Source: Janthinobacterium psychrotolerans (lineage in GTDB: Bacteria; Pseudomonadota; Gammaproteobacteria; Burkholderiales; Burkholderiaceae_D). Taken from it: a DNA stretch of 64,000 nt. The stretch spans positions 1 to 64,000 of the forward strand of contig NZ_LOCQ01000049.1 of NCBI RefSeq assembly GCF_001677885.1, read 5' to 3'. The notes under the pieces are model-generated. The model was given only the letters and a program-made list of their open reading frames with translations. It did not search any database and was not told the DNA's origin. The stretch's first letter is position 1. The number at the start of each line of letters is the position of its first letter. Both the position numbers and the translations under genes were made by a program. Below are positions 50,112 to 58,722 of this stretch, piece by piece.

Positions 50112-52676
50112 TTAGTTCTGCGTCAGGAAGGTTTTCAGCTTGTCCGAGCGCGACGGCTGGCGCAGCTTGCTCATGGCCTTCGCTTCGATCTGGCGGATCC
50201 GTTCGCGCGTGACGTCGAACTGCTTGCCCACTTCTTCCAGCGTGTGGTCGTTCGACATTTCCACGCCGTAACGCATGCGCAGCACTTTCGCTTCGCGCGG
50301 CGTCAGCGAATCGAGCACTTCCTTGATCACGTTGCGCATCGAGGCGTGCAGCGCGGCGTCCAGCGGCGCCAGGGTGGTGTTGTCTTCAATAAAGTCGCCC
50401 AGCTGCGAATCGCCATCTTCGCCCATCGGCGTTTCCATCGAAATCGGCTCCTTGGCGATCTTCATGATTTCGCGCACCTTGTTTTCCGGCATTTCCATCT
50501 TGACGGCCAGGGTCGCCAGGTCCGGCTCGCTGCCGGTTTCCTGCATGATCTGGCGCGAGATGCGGTTCATCTTGTTGATCGTTTCGATCATGTGCACCGG
50601 CACGCGGATGGTGCGGGCCATGTCGGCGATCGAACGCGTGATGGCCTGGCGTATCCACCAGGTGGCATAGGTCGAGAACTTGTAGCCGCGGCGGTATTCG
50701 AATTTATCGACCGCTTTCAGCAGGCCGATATTGCCTTCCTGGATCAGGTCGAGGAATTGCAGGCCGCGGTTGATGTATTTCTTGGCGATCGAAATTACCA
50801 GGCGCAAGTTGGCGACCGTCATTTCACGTTTCGCGTGGCGCGCGCGCTTTTCGCCGGCGGCCATCTGCTTGTTGATCTTGCGCAGGTCGGCCAGCGGCAG
50901 GGCCACGCGTGCCTGCAAGTCGATCATTTTCTTTTGCAGCTCTTTCACGGCCGGCACGTTACGGCTCAGGATGGCGCTGTACGGATACTTGCAATCGACT
51001 TCGCGGTCGACCCATTCCAGGTCCGTCTCGTTGCCCGGGAACACCTTGATGAAGTGGGCGCGCGGCATGCCGCATTTGTTCACGCACAGTTCCAGCACGG
51101 CGCGCTCGATATGGCGCACTTCTTCCATCTGGCCGCGCAGGGTGTCGCACAGCTTCTCGACCACCTTGGCGGTAAAGCGGATGCCCAGCAGTTCCTGCGA
51201 AATCGCTTCCTGCGCCTTGACGTAGACTTTCGAGTTGTAGCCCTCGGGCGCCTTGCGCATCTTTTCGTACTGGGTCGAGATGACGTTGAATTTCTCCAGC
51301 GCGTTCTTTTTCAGTTGCGCCAGCTGTTCGCTCGAGAAACCGGCCGCGCCGCCATTGGCGTCGCCGTCTTCTTCTTCCGCTTCTTCTTCCTCTTCCTCGT
51401 CGTCGCCATTGGCGGCGGCCGGCACCACCACGGCAGCTGGCGCCGGGGCGTTGCTTTCGTTCAGGTCGACAAAACCGTCGACCACCTCATCGACCTTGAT
51501 TTCGTCGCGCGCAATCTTTTGCGACAGGGCGACGATTTCGCCGATGGTGGTCGGGCAGGCGGAAATGGCCTGGATCATGTCTTTCAGGCCGCCTTCGATA
51601 CGCTTGGCGATCTCGATCTCGCCTTCGCGCGTCAGCAGCGCCACGGCGCCCATTTCACGCATATACATGCGCACCGGGTCGGTGGTGCGGCCGAAGTCGG
51701 AGTCGACCGTCGACAGCGCGGTGGCCGCAGCGGCCTCGACTTCATCGTCGCTGGTGACGGTGGCGACGTTGTCGGTCAACAACAGACTTTCCGCATCAGG
51801 GGCGCGCTCGTAGACGGCGATGCCCATGTCGTTGAAGGTGGCGATGATGCCTTCGATCGCTTCCGGATCGATGATGTTTTCCGGCAGTTGGTCATTGATC
51901 TCGGCATACGTCAGGAAACCGCGTTCCTTGCCCATGTTGATCAGGCCGGTGATCTGCTTGCGGCGGCGTTCCAGATCCGCCGCCGACGCTTCCGGATCGC
52001 CCAGCGCATCGGCCACGCCACCCTTGGCCTTGCGGTCGCGCGCTTTCGAGACGGCCTTCAGTTCGGCGCGTTCGACCGCGTTCAGTGCCGCCACCTCGTC
52101 GTTTTCCGGCGTGAACTCGCTCGGTTTGCGGCCACGGCGGCCCGGCACCTTGACCGTCGGCAGGAAGTAGTTCGAGGTATCGATGGCGGCCAGGGCGTCG
52201 GCGTCGGTGGTCTTGCTGACCGTCTGGGTGCCGCTGATGATGGTCACCGGCGCCGCTTCGACCTTGGCGCGCACGACCTTGCTGCGGGCGGCGGTGACGA
52301 CCTTGTTGGTGGCGGCGCTTTCGCTGACCTTGCGTGGCGCGGCAGCCACTTTCACGGCGGGCGCGAGCTTGACACTCGGCACTTTGGCCGGCGCAGCGTC
52401 GGCCACCTCGGCAGCATCAGCGGTAGCGTCCACTTCGGCTGGCAGCGCGGCTGCCACTGGCGCTTCCACGGCCAGCTCGTGCGGCGGCACGGCGGCCAGG
52501 CGCGAACGGCTCTTCTTGACCACCGTCACGACGGTTGGCGTGACCACGGTCGCTTCCGGATTCGCTTGCGCATTATCGATGAAGTAAGATAGAGTCGTTT
52601 TCGGAACGGCTAATTGCGCGGAAGCCGGGCGTGGCGCCTTGGCGGACAACGTTAAAGTTTTTGGCGTATTCTTCAT
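50112..52676 (-). CDS. rpoD: RNA polymerase housekeeping sigma factor RpoD (sigma-70), extra-long
   Basis: An 854-residue primary sigma factor; E. coli RpoD has 613. Residues 1-239 are a low-complexity Ala/Val/Lys-rich extension with no match to sigma regions. Region 1.1 starts only at about 240 ([23 protein letters not shown]). Region 1.2 is at 331-343 ([13 protein letters not shown]). The non-conserved region carries a Glu-rich tract near 425-438. Region 2 ([39 protein letters not shown]), region 3 and region 4.2 ([28 protein letters not shown]) are canonical. dnaG is not next to it, unlike the macromolecular synthesis operon of many proteobacteria. Confidence 0.97.
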   Translation of the reverse strand: MKNTPKTLTLSAKAPRPASAQLAVPKTTLSYFIDNAQANPEATVVTPTVVTVVKKSRSRLAAVPPHELAVEAPVAAALPAEVDATADAAEVADAAPAKVPSVKLAPAVKVAAAPRKVSESAATNKVVTAARSKVVRAKVEAAPVTIISGTQTVSKTTDADALAAIDTSNYFLPTVKVPGRRGRKPSEFTPENDEVAALNAVERAELKAVSKARDRKAKGGVADALGDPEASAADLERRRKQITGLINMGKERGFLTYAEINDQLPENIIDPEAIEGIIATFNDMGIAVYERAPDAESLLLTDNVATVTSDDEVEAAAATALSTVDSDFGRTTDPVRMYMREMGAVALLTREGEIEIAKRIEGGLKDMIQAISACPTTIGEIVALSQKIARDEIKVDEVVDGFVDLNESNAPAPAAVVVPAAANGDDEEEEEEAEEEDGDANGGAAGFSSEQLAQLKKNALEKFNVISTQYEKMRKAPEGYNSKVYVKAQEAISQELLGIRFTAKVVEKLCDTLRGQMEEVRHIERAVLELCVNKCGMPRAHFIKVFPGNETDLEWVDREVDCKYPYSAILSRNVPAVKELQKKMIDLQARVALPLADLRKINKQMAAGEKRARHAKREMTVANLRLVISIAKKYINRGLQFLDLIQEGNIGLLKAVDKFEYRRGYKFSTYATWWIRQAITRSIADMARTIRVPVHMIETINKMNRISRQIMQETGSEPDLATLAVKMEMPENKVREIMKIAKEPISMETPMGEDGDSQLGDFIEDNTTLAPLDAALHASMRNVIKEVLDSLTPREAKVLRMRYGVEMSNDHTLEEVGKQFDVTRERIRQIEAKAMSKLRQPSRSDKLKTFLTQN

Positions 52677-52887
52677 GAGATATCTCTTAATGCGAGACCA
52701 GATGGTGTCGGCGCGAAGTGAATGATTCCACCTAAGCCTGCGAAACCGGACTCGATGGAGCGTATTGTTGCGGCTGCCCTCTAACGGCAGCGGCGCCTGT
52801 TGATCGGAACGTTCAAAGCCCGCGCATCCTGCAGGAGCGGCGAGGCCGAAGCCGGGTCAGATAAACAAGCGATGTACATTGCGGAAT

Positions 52888-52916
52888 GAAAAAAAGCCCG
52901 TACCAGAACGGGCTTG
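52888..52916 (-). terminator. Terminator in the region upstream of rpoD
   Basis: AAGCCCGT (52894-52901) pairs with ACGGGCTT (52908-52915). Read on the minus strand, the stem is followed by seven T. It lies 212 bases before the rpoD start, so transcripts from further upstream must pass or stop here. Confidence 0.75.
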
Positions 52917-53094
52917 TTGTTGTTCAGTGAAGACACAGCGGAGAGCAAGATCATGGATGAATGCCGATCATCTGAATAGGACAAGCATGCTATCTGCTGT
53001 CTGTCATCGGAATATCAAGGCCGCCAGGCACTGCTCTGATCCCCTGTACATCTGATTTGCCCCGTCAAAAACACGGTGCAGTCATCAGCGCAAG
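52889..53094 (-). ncRNA. Candidate small RNA or attenuated leader upstream of rpoD
   Basis: On the minus strand a perfect TATAAT (53105-53100) precedes a region with no convincing protein gene. About 205 bases later stands a good intrinsic terminator (52888-52916), still 212 bases before rpoD. The unit is either a free small RNA or the first part of an rpoD leader with an attenuator. No RNA family was recognised, and the -35 is poor. The rest of the gap (52677-52887) shows nothing further. Confidence 0.3.
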
Positions 53095-53099
53095 CCGAC

Positions 53100-53105
53100 A
53101 TTATA
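53100..53105 (-). promoter_or_regulatory. -10 element upstream of the rpoD leader
   Basis: A consensus TATAAT on the minus strand; the hexamer 17 bases upstream (AGGCGC) is not -35-like. It would start a transcript near 53093 towards rpoD. Confidence 0.4.
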
Positions 53106-53232
53106 CACATTTCATGGTTTTTGCGCCTGACTTCATTACTGCGATGCAGGACAAATGCGTGTCAAGTTGCCAAAAAAGACAATGCACTCGCCTGTGGCGC
53201 GTGCTATGCTCGCCTTTTATAGCCTAACCCCC

Positions 53233-53760
53233 ATGATGTCGATGACCAGCTCCACGCCAGACCAGCAAGCCACCACTCCTGACACGCAAGCGGACGCAGC
53301 AGCATCTGCGCCTGCAGCCGAAGCCGCAACCGCGGCGCCAGCTGCCGCACCGGCGCCGGCCGGCCTGACGGCGCGCGCGCTGCTCAAGCAGTTCCAGGAG
53401 CAATTCCCACCGTTCCGCGATTGCCTGCCCTTGTCGATCGGTATCGACAAGCAGATCCTGGCGCGCCTGCCGGACCTGGACCGCAAGCTGATGCGCACGG
53501 CGCTGGGCATCCACACCGGTTCGCTGCGCTATCTGCGCGTGATGGAAAAAGCCAAGGTGCGCTACGACCTCGACGGCAAAGCCGGCGCGGAAGTCACGGC
53601 CACCCACCGCGAACACGCCACGCAAGTGTTGCAGCAGCGCTTCAAAAAGGAAGCCGACCGCAAGAAGGCCGAGCGCGAAGCGGCCGCAGCCGAAGAAGCC
53701 AACCGCCTGCGCCTGGAAAAACTGAATCAGCTGACCGCGAAATTCTCGCGCAAAGGCTGA
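53233..53760 (+). CDS. proQ: ProQ/FinO-domain RNA chaperone
   Basis: 175 residues from the ATG at 53233 (MMSMTSSTPDQQ); upstream in-frame codons exist but look non-coding. An Ala/Pro-rich linker (about 10-50) precedes the FinO/ProQ domain (LLKQFQEQFPPFRDCLPLSIGIDKQIL..., ALGIHTGSLRYLRVMEKAKVRYDLDG). A basic helical tail (KKEADRKKAEREAAAAEEANRLRLEKLNQL) follows. Such proteins bind small RNAs and mRNA 3' ends. Homology to E. coli ProQ is in the domain only, so the symbol is by family. The exonuclease gene follows after 9 bases. Confidence 0.82.
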   Translation: MMSMTSSTPDQQATTPDTQADAAASAPAAEAATAAPAAAPAPAGLTARALLKQFQEQFPPFRDCLPLSIGIDKQILARLPDLDRKLMRTALGIHTGSLRYLRVMEKAKVRYDLDGKAGAEVTATHREHATQVLQQRFKKEADRKKAEREAAAAEEANRLRLEKLNQLTAKFSRKG

Positions 53761-53769
53761 TCCGGTTTC

Positions 53770-54414
53770 ATGGATAACGCTGCTGCGCCACTCCAGCTAC
53801 TGGCGCCCGCCTTGCCGCCCTACCAGGGCATCCGCATCGAGGACGTGCGGCTGGTGCGTACGGCCGAGGATGCAAAGGCAGCCATGGCCGCCCTGCTGTC
53901 GACGGACGCGATCGGCTTCGATACCGAATCGAAGCCCACCTTCGTCAAGGGAGAGTCGTCGACCGGCCCGCACCTGATTCAGCTGGCCACCGACGATACC
54001 GCCTATCTGTTCCAGGTGGGCGCGGCGCCGACGCCGGCGCTGGCCGAGCTCAAAGCCATCCTCGAATCAGCCACGACACTGAAAGTGGGTTTTGGCCTGT
54101 CCGACGACGTCAAGCGCCTGCGCAACAAGCTGGGCATCGCGCCAGCCGGCGTGCTCGACCTGTCTGTCGCCCTGCGTGGCGGGCAGCGCAACGACCTCGG
54201 CGCCAAGACGGCGGTGGCCAAGTTCTTCGGCCTGCACCTGCAAAAGTCAAAAAAAATCTCGACCACCAACTGGGCCTCGGCGCGCCTGTCCGACAAGCAG
54301 ATACTGTATGCGGCCGACGACGCGCAAGTGGCCCTGCGCGTGTACCGCCACTGGATCGCCTCCGGCGGCAAGGTGGCGCCGCAAAAAGCACCGCGCACCG
54401 TTGCCGCCGGCTAA
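53770..54414 (+). CDS. 3'-5' exonuclease, DEDDy family (RNase D / WRN-like)
   Basis: A 214-residue single-domain exonuclease. Exo I is AIGFDTESKPTF (Asp and Glu), Exo II is LKVGFGLSDDVKRLRNKLG, and Exo III is LYAADDAQVALRVYRHW with the Tyr that marks the DEDDy class. No HRDC or helicase domain is attached. The 9-base gap to the ProQ gene suggests a two-gene RNA-handling operon, which would fit a role in small-RNA or tRNA 3'-end trimming. DNA as substrate is not excluded. Confidence 0.85.
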   Translation: MDNAAAPLQLLAPALPPYQGIRIEDVRLVRTAEDAKAAMAALLSTDAIGFDTESKPTFVKGESSTGPHLIQLATDDTAYLFQVGAAPTPALAELKAILESATTLKVGFGLSDDVKRLRNKLGIAPAGVLDLSVALRGGQRNDLGAKTAVAKFFGLHLQKSKKISTTNWASARLSDKQILYAADDAQVALRVYRHWIASGGKVAPQKAPRTVAAG

Positions 54415-54441
54415 GCTGCCCGCCTGGGCGGGCAGCACCGG

Positions 54442-54801
54442 TCAGTTGATCAGGCGCATCGTCAACGGATAACGATAGACCGTGCCTTCGCTGGCCTTGA
54501 CGGCGGCAACAATCGACAGCACCAGGTTACCGAGCGCGACCAGCCAGAACATGAACAGGCCGATCAGCACGAAGGACAGGATAAAGCACACGAAATACCA
54601 CAGCAGCAAGGTGATCTGGAAGTTCAGCGCCTCGCGCGCATTGTCGGTTGAAAATTTATCCCCACTGCCCTTCTTGATCAGAAAAATGATCAGCGGCCCC
54701 ACCCAGCTGGTAAACAAACCGGCGATATGGGACAGGATGCCCAGCGTTGTATCCTGCTTCTGAATCACGTCACCTTGCGAGCTATCCATTGCCATTCCCA
54801 T
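54442..54801 (-). CDS. DUF4870-type small membrane protein
   Basis: 119 residues with three hydrophobic helices. The family pattern is clear: TTLGILSHIAGLFTSWVGPLIIFLIKKGSGDKFSTDNAREALNFQ, then LLWYFVCFILSFVLIGLFMFWLV, then VLSIVAAVKASEGTVYRYPLTMRLI. The family (DUF4870 / Tic20-like) has no known function. Starts at 54801, 54795 and 54789 (three close ATGs) are all possible. The gene converges on the exonuclease gene. Confidence 0.8.
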   Translation of the reverse strand: MGMAMDSSQGDVIQKQDTTLGILSHIAGLFTSWVGPLIIFLIKKGSGDKFSTDNAREALNFQITLLLWYFVCFILSFVLIGLFMFWLVALGNLVLSIVAAVKASEGTVYRYPLTMRLIN

Positions 54802-55022
54802 TCATAGTTGTGGATCCATCAATATAGCAGCAATATTGCTTATTGGAACAGTGCACGGGTGCTTTTGACAGCTGTTTTTGCCATTACTTTTGCCGCCCGT
54901 TTGTTAGACTTCTGCCGCCGCGCAGGGTTCTCGCCATGGCATTCAAGCACAATTGATACTATCGCCATGTCCAGCCCCGGTATATGCTAGGCAATTCATC
55001 GAGCACATAGGGGGTGGGGAGC

Positions 55023-55745
55023 ATGCGGCGATCTCTTTCAAGGCTGTTGCTGGCGCTGGCGGGCACGGCTGGCGGCATGGCGCAGGCCGCCACTGCGCCC
55101 GCGCTGATACCCGATACGCTGGACCAGCGCATCAAGGCCTGCACCGCCTGCCATGCGCAGGAGGAACGCCACGACGCCTTCTTCCCACGCATCGCCGGCA
55201 AGCCCGCGGGCTACCTGTACAACCAGCTGGTCAATTTCCGCGACGGCCGGCGCCGCTACCCGATGATGACCTATATGGTCGAGCATCTGCCCGACGCCTA
55301 CCTGAAGGAAATCGCCGACCATTTTTCGCAGCAACACCCTGCCCCGCCGCCTGCCCAGCCCAGCAATGCCGGCACGGCCGCCCTGGCGCGCGGCAGGCAG
55401 CTGGTGCTTGCCGGCGACAGCGCAAAAAAAATCCCGGCCTGCATCGCCTGCCATGGCCAGCAGCTCGCTGGCGTGGCGCCCGCCATTCCAGGCTTGCTGG
55501 GCTTGCCGCGCGACTATATCAACGCCCAGTTCGGCGCCTGGAAAAACGGCGTGCGCCGCGCCCAGGCGCCAGACTGCATGGCGGTGATTGCCGAAAAGCT
55601 GTCCGACGCCGATGTCGGCGCCGTGTCCGCCTGGCTGGGCACGCAGGCAGCCGACGCGGGTGCGCGCCCGGCGGACAGCATCGCCCTGCCCTTGCCGCTG
55701 CACTGCGGCAGCGTGCCGGGCTCCGCGGACAAGGTGGCGCCATGA
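55023..55745 (+). CDS. Dihaem cytochrome c (c4-like), periplasmic
   Basis: 240 residues from ATG 55023. A signal peptide (MRRSLSRLLLALAGTAGGMAQA) is followed by two haem sites: C40-T-A-C43-H44 and C140-I-A-C143-H144, roughly 100 residues apart as in cytochrome c4. The FPRIAGKPAGYLYNQLVNFRDGRR segment is typical of c4 and related electron carriers. The stop overlaps the start of the trihaem gene (ATGA). No oxidase or dehydrogenase gene is adjacent. Confidence 0.88.
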   Translation: MRRSLSRLLLALAGTAGGMAQAATAPALIPDTLDQRIKACTACHAQEERHDAFFPRIAGKPAGYLYNQLVNFRDGRRRYPMMTYMVEHLPDAYLKEIADHFSQQHPAPPPAQPSNAGTAALARGRQLVLAGDSAKKIPACIACHGQQLAGVAPAIPGLLGLPRDYINAQFGAWKNGVRRAQAPDCMAVIAEKLSDADVGAVSAWLGTQAADAGARPADSIALPLPLHCGSVPGSADKVAP

Positions 55746-57016
55746 AGAAATCGCTGATCGCACTGGCCGCGCTGTTGATCGCGGGCGTGGGCGCGAAAGT
55801 ATTGCTGTGGCCGGCCGACGATATCGGTCCGCCGGCAAAACCGGGCAAGCTGAGCCAGGAGCAGCTGGTGGCGCGCGGCGCCTACCTGGCCAGGGCCGGC
55901 GACTGCATGGCCTGCCACACCACCCGTGGCGGCGCGCAATATGCGGGCGGACGCGCGCTGGCCACGCCGTTCGGCAATGTGATCTCGCCCAATATCACGC
56001 CGGACAAGATGACTGGCATCGGTGCCTGGAGTGCCGACGATTTCTGGCGCGCCATGCACAACGGCAAGTCGAAAGACGGCCGCCTGCTGTATCCGGCTTT
56101 TCCCTACACCAGTTACACCAGGGTGCGGCGCGAGGACAGCGACGCCCTCTACGCCTATTTGCAGAGCGTGCCGCCGCAGCGGCAGGCCAATCTTGCGCAC
56201 ACCTTGCGCTTCCCCTACAACCAGCAGATCGCGCTGGCGGCCTGGCGCGCGCTGTATTTCAAGCCGGCCGTCCACCAGGACGACCCGGCGCGCAGCGTGG
56301 AGTGGAACCGCGGCGCCTACCTGGTGCAGGGCCTGGGCCACTGCAGCGCCTGCCACAGCAGCCGCACTACCTTGGGCGGCAGCGAAGAGGGCCTGTCTGG
56401 CGGCCTGATCCCCATGCTGGGCTGGTATGCGCCGTCGCTGACCTCGAACGCGGAAGCGGGCCTGGGCGACTGGGACACCGAACATATCGTGCAGCTGCTG
56501 CACACCGGCGTGTCGCCGCGCGCCACCGTGTTCGGGCCGATGGCCGAGGTGGTGCGGCAGAGCCTGCAGCATCTGGAAGTGGCCGATGTGCGGGCGATGG
56601 CGGTTTACCTGAAAAGCCTGCCCGATACACGGCCACCGGTGCAAACGGCGCCGCGCGACACGTCCGAGGCGGCCACCGCGCAACTGGCGCAGGGCGCCAG
56701 GCTGTATGACACCCATTGCGCCAGCTGCCACCAGGCCGATGGCAAGGGCGTGCCGCCCGGCTATCCACCGCTGGCCGGCAACCGCGCCATATTGACAGAC
56801 TCGCCCGTGAACGCGATTCGCATCGTGCTCAACGGCGGCTTTGCGCCCGGCACGGCCGGCAATCCGCGCCCGTACGGCATGCCGCCGTATGGTCCGGTAT
56901 TGAACGACGGGGAAGTGGCGGCCGTGGTCAGCCATGTGCGGGCCAGCTGGGGCAATGATGCGCCGGCAGTGACGGCGCTGGAGGTCAACAAGTACCGCAG
57001 CGTGCCGCTGGAGTAG
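55742..57016 (+). CDS. Trihaem cytochrome c, alcohol/gluconate dehydrogenase subunit II type
   Basis: 424 residues with an N-terminal uncleaved or cleaved hydrophobic anchor (KKSLIALAALLIAGVGAKVLL) and three haem c motifs: C55MACH59, C201SACH205 and C326ASCH330. The layout and segments such as ATPFGNVISPNITPDKMTGIG and PAFPYTSYTRV match the membrane cytochrome subunit that takes electrons from PQQ alcohol dehydrogenase or flavin gluconate dehydrogenase. The catalytic subunit is not in the window, so the partner must be encoded elsewhere or differ. It is translationally coupled to the c4-like gene. Confidence 0.87.
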   Translation: MKKSLIALAALLIAGVGAKVLLWPADDIGPPAKPGKLSQEQLVARGAYLARAGDCMACHTTRGGAQYAGGRALATPFGNVISPNITPDKMTGIGAWSADDFWRAMHNGKSKDGRLLYPAFPYTSYTRVRREDSDALYAYLQSVPPQRQANLAHTLRFPYNQQIALAAWRALYFKPAVHQDDPARSVEWNRGAYLVQGLGHCSACHSSRTTLGGSEEGLSGGLIPMLGWYAPSLTSNAEAGLGDWDTEHIVQLLHTGVSPRATVFGPMAEVVRQSLQHLEVADVRAMAVYLKSLPDTRPPVQTAPRDTSEAATAQLAQGARLYDTHCASCHQADGKGVPPGYPPLAGNRAILTDSPVNAIRIVLNGGFAPGTAGNPRPYGMPPYGPVLNDGEVAAVVSHVRASWGNDAPAVTALEVNKYRSVPLE

Positions 57017-57062
57017 GTCGGATTAGGTGGGGCCGCCGAGGTGCGAAGCGCCGTAATCCGAC
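57012..57062. repeat. REP-like inverted repeat
   Basis: GTAGGTCGGATTA (57013-57025) and GTAATCCGACA are the two ends of a stem with a long GC-rich loop. The element overlaps the stop codon of the cytochrome gene (TAG of GAGTAGGTCGG). It shares its core with the repeats at 29439 and 38603. Confidence 0.75.
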
Positions 57063-57082
57063 ACCACCACTGTGCCGACAAA

Positions 57083-57718
57083 TTAACGAAACTTGCTTTT
57101 GTGCCCGGTCTTCAGATCGAGCGCATAGCGCACGCCGTTGTCGGTCAGCATGACTTCATCGGGCGGCTCCTCGCCGGCCAGCGCGCCGTCGATCAAGGGC
57201 AAGCCTTCGCCCTTGCGCAGCAGTTCGTCGCAGCGCTCGTAGACATTCGGGCAGCCGGTGGAGGCCATCAGCGATTGCACGATGGCCACTTTCCACGCGT
57301 CGACGCCGCCGGCGTTGAATTCGCAGATCAGGTAGCCTTGCACGCCGCCGAACAGCTGCACCACCAGGCCTGGCAAGCCCTCGTCCTCGCCCTTGATCAG
57401 GGTCAGCAGTTGGTTCTCGCCGGCTTTCTTGATGGCAGGCAAGCGCTTTTCAATCGCCGCCTTGACCCGGCGCTTGATCAGCGCATGGTCAACCGGTTCG
57501 TCCTCCCTGAAGCTCCAGATGCGCGCGCGGATCTGCGACTTGGAGTTGTAGGCGGCGCGGGCAATGAATTGCCGGGACGAGCTTTGCACGATGGCGGTGG
57601 AGCCCGGCTTCATTTTTTCCTGTGGCTTGCCTTCGACCTTGTCGATCGCCGAAGCGTAAATCCACGATTGGCCCAGCAAGCTCTTTTCCTTGCCTTGTTT
57701 GATGGTGATAATCAACAT
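57083..57718 (-). pseudogene. rlmI: Truncated RlmI-like rRNA methyltransferase (PUA and linker part only)
   Basis: 211 residues corresponding to the N-terminal half of 23S rRNA m5C1962 methyltransferase (about 395 residues in full). It shows the PUA-like start (LLGQSWIYASAIDKVEG) and the middle domain (LPGLVVQLFGGVQGYLICEFNAGG). It ends YALDLKTGHKSKFR at the point where full-length relatives read KTGxKTGFYLDQR into the SAM-binding domain. Catalytic cysteines and the SAM site are absent. The REP element lies about 20 bases after the stop. It is either a decayed gene or a stand-alone RNA-binding fragment. Confidence 0.65.
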
Positions 57719-57885
57719 GTCGTTCCAGTGCTCGTTCCATATGTAATACCGGCATGATACCTCATGCTATCTTGTCGCCACAGCCTGCATTCTGTGCCCG
57801 CCACGGCGCAGCCTGTCGCATGCGGCTGGGCCAGATGCGCCAGCCGGCTTACCATGCAGCCATCTCCATTGAACCAGGAATCGCC

Positions 57886-58671
57886 ATGCCATCGAGTTTC
57901 TTCCCATTGCGCCGCCCCCGTACCGCCCTGCTGCTGGCCGCCAGCGTCCTTGCCCTGGCCGCACCTGCCGCCCCCGCCCTGGCTTCGCCAATGGACTGGA
58001 TTGCCGGCGGCAGCATCAAGGGCAGCGGCAAGCTGCAAAAGCAGCAGCGCGAGGTGGGCCGTTTCAACGGCGTGGCCCTGAATGTGCCGGGCACGGTGGA
58101 ACTGCGTATCGGCAACACCGACAGCGTCACCATCGAAACCGATGACAATCTGCTGCCGCTGATCGAGACGGTGGTGGAAAACGGCACCTTGCGCATCCGC
58201 CAGTCCAGACGTAACAGCAATTTGCGCCAGACAGCCCTGACCATCGTGGTCCAGGCGCGCCAGGTCGAGCGCGTCAGCGTCGGTGGCTCGGGCACCATCA
58301 ACGCCAGCGGCCTGTCCGGTGAAGCACTGCGCTTCGACGTCGGCGGCTCCGGCTCGATCCATGCAGGCCAGCTCGACGCACGCCTGGTCTCGGTGGCCAT
58401 TGGCGGCAGCGGCAACTTCAGCGCCGGCGGCAAGACGCAACAACTGACGGCCTCGATCGGCGGCTCGGGCAATATCGACGCCGGCCGGCTGGCAGCCAAA
58501 GCGGTGCAAGTGAGCATCGGCGGCTCGGGCGAGGCCGAAGTGTGGGCAAAAGAACACCTGACCATCAGCATCGGCGGCTCGGGCGAGGTCAGCTACTACG
58601 GCGACCCGCAGATCAGCCGCAGCATGCAGCGCTCGAGCAGCGTCAAGCGCCTGGGGGTGGCCCCCAATTAA
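57886..58671 (+). CDS. Exported GIN-domain (DUF2807) protein
   Basis: 261 residues from ATG 57886 (AGGA 6 bases upstream). A long signal peptide (SSFFPLRRPRTALLLAASVLALAAPAAPALA) leads to a right-handed beta-helix of the GIN / auto-transporter head family. The pattern is GGSGxxxAxxL repeated about six times (VSVGGSGTINASGLSG, VAIGGSGNFSAGG, ASIGGSGNIDAG, VSIGGSGEAEV, ISIGGSGEVSY). GRFNGVALNVPGTVELRIGNTDSVTIETDDNLLP is the conserved N-terminal part. No beta-barrel follows, so it should stay in the periplasm or be released. Function unknown. Confidence 0.85.
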   Translation: MPSSFFPLRRPRTALLLAASVLALAAPAAPALASPMDWIAGGSIKGSGKLQKQQREVGRFNGVALNVPGTVELRIGNTDSVTIETDDNLLPLIETVVENGTLRIRQSRRNSNLRQTALTIVVQARQVERVSVGGSGTINASGLSGEALRFDVGGSGSIHAGQLDARLVSVAIGGSGNFSAGGKTQQLTASIGGSGNIDAGRLAAKAVQVSIGGSGEAEVWAKEHLTISIGGSGEVSYYGDPQISRSMQRSSSVKRLGVAPN

Positions 58672-58706
58672 GACAAAAGCCCGCATCGCTGCGGGCTTTT
58701 GTCTTG
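58670..58706. terminator. Bidirectional terminator between the GIN-domain gene and yaeQ
   Basis: AAGACAAAAGCCCGCA pairs with TGCGGGCTTTTGTCTT around a TCGC loop, a 16-bp perfect stem with A and T runs inside the stem. It serves the two converging genes. Confidence 0.9.
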
Positions 58707-58722
58707 TGGCGGGCCAGCAGCA

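Noticed and set aside
50112-52592. 924-codon plus-strand frame antisense to rpoD
   Set aside because: Mirror of rpoD codons, with His/Arg/Phe-rich content typical of antisense shadows.
52781-52984. A 67-codon minus-strand frame that runs through the terminator before rpoD, considered as a leader peptide
   Set aside because: It does not stop before the terminator, shows no run of regulatory codons and has no SD.
52984-53019. Minus-strand TGCCTGGCGGCC resembling the 5' end of 5S rRNA
   Set aside because: Only 12 bases match; the rest of the 5S sequence and its helices are absent.
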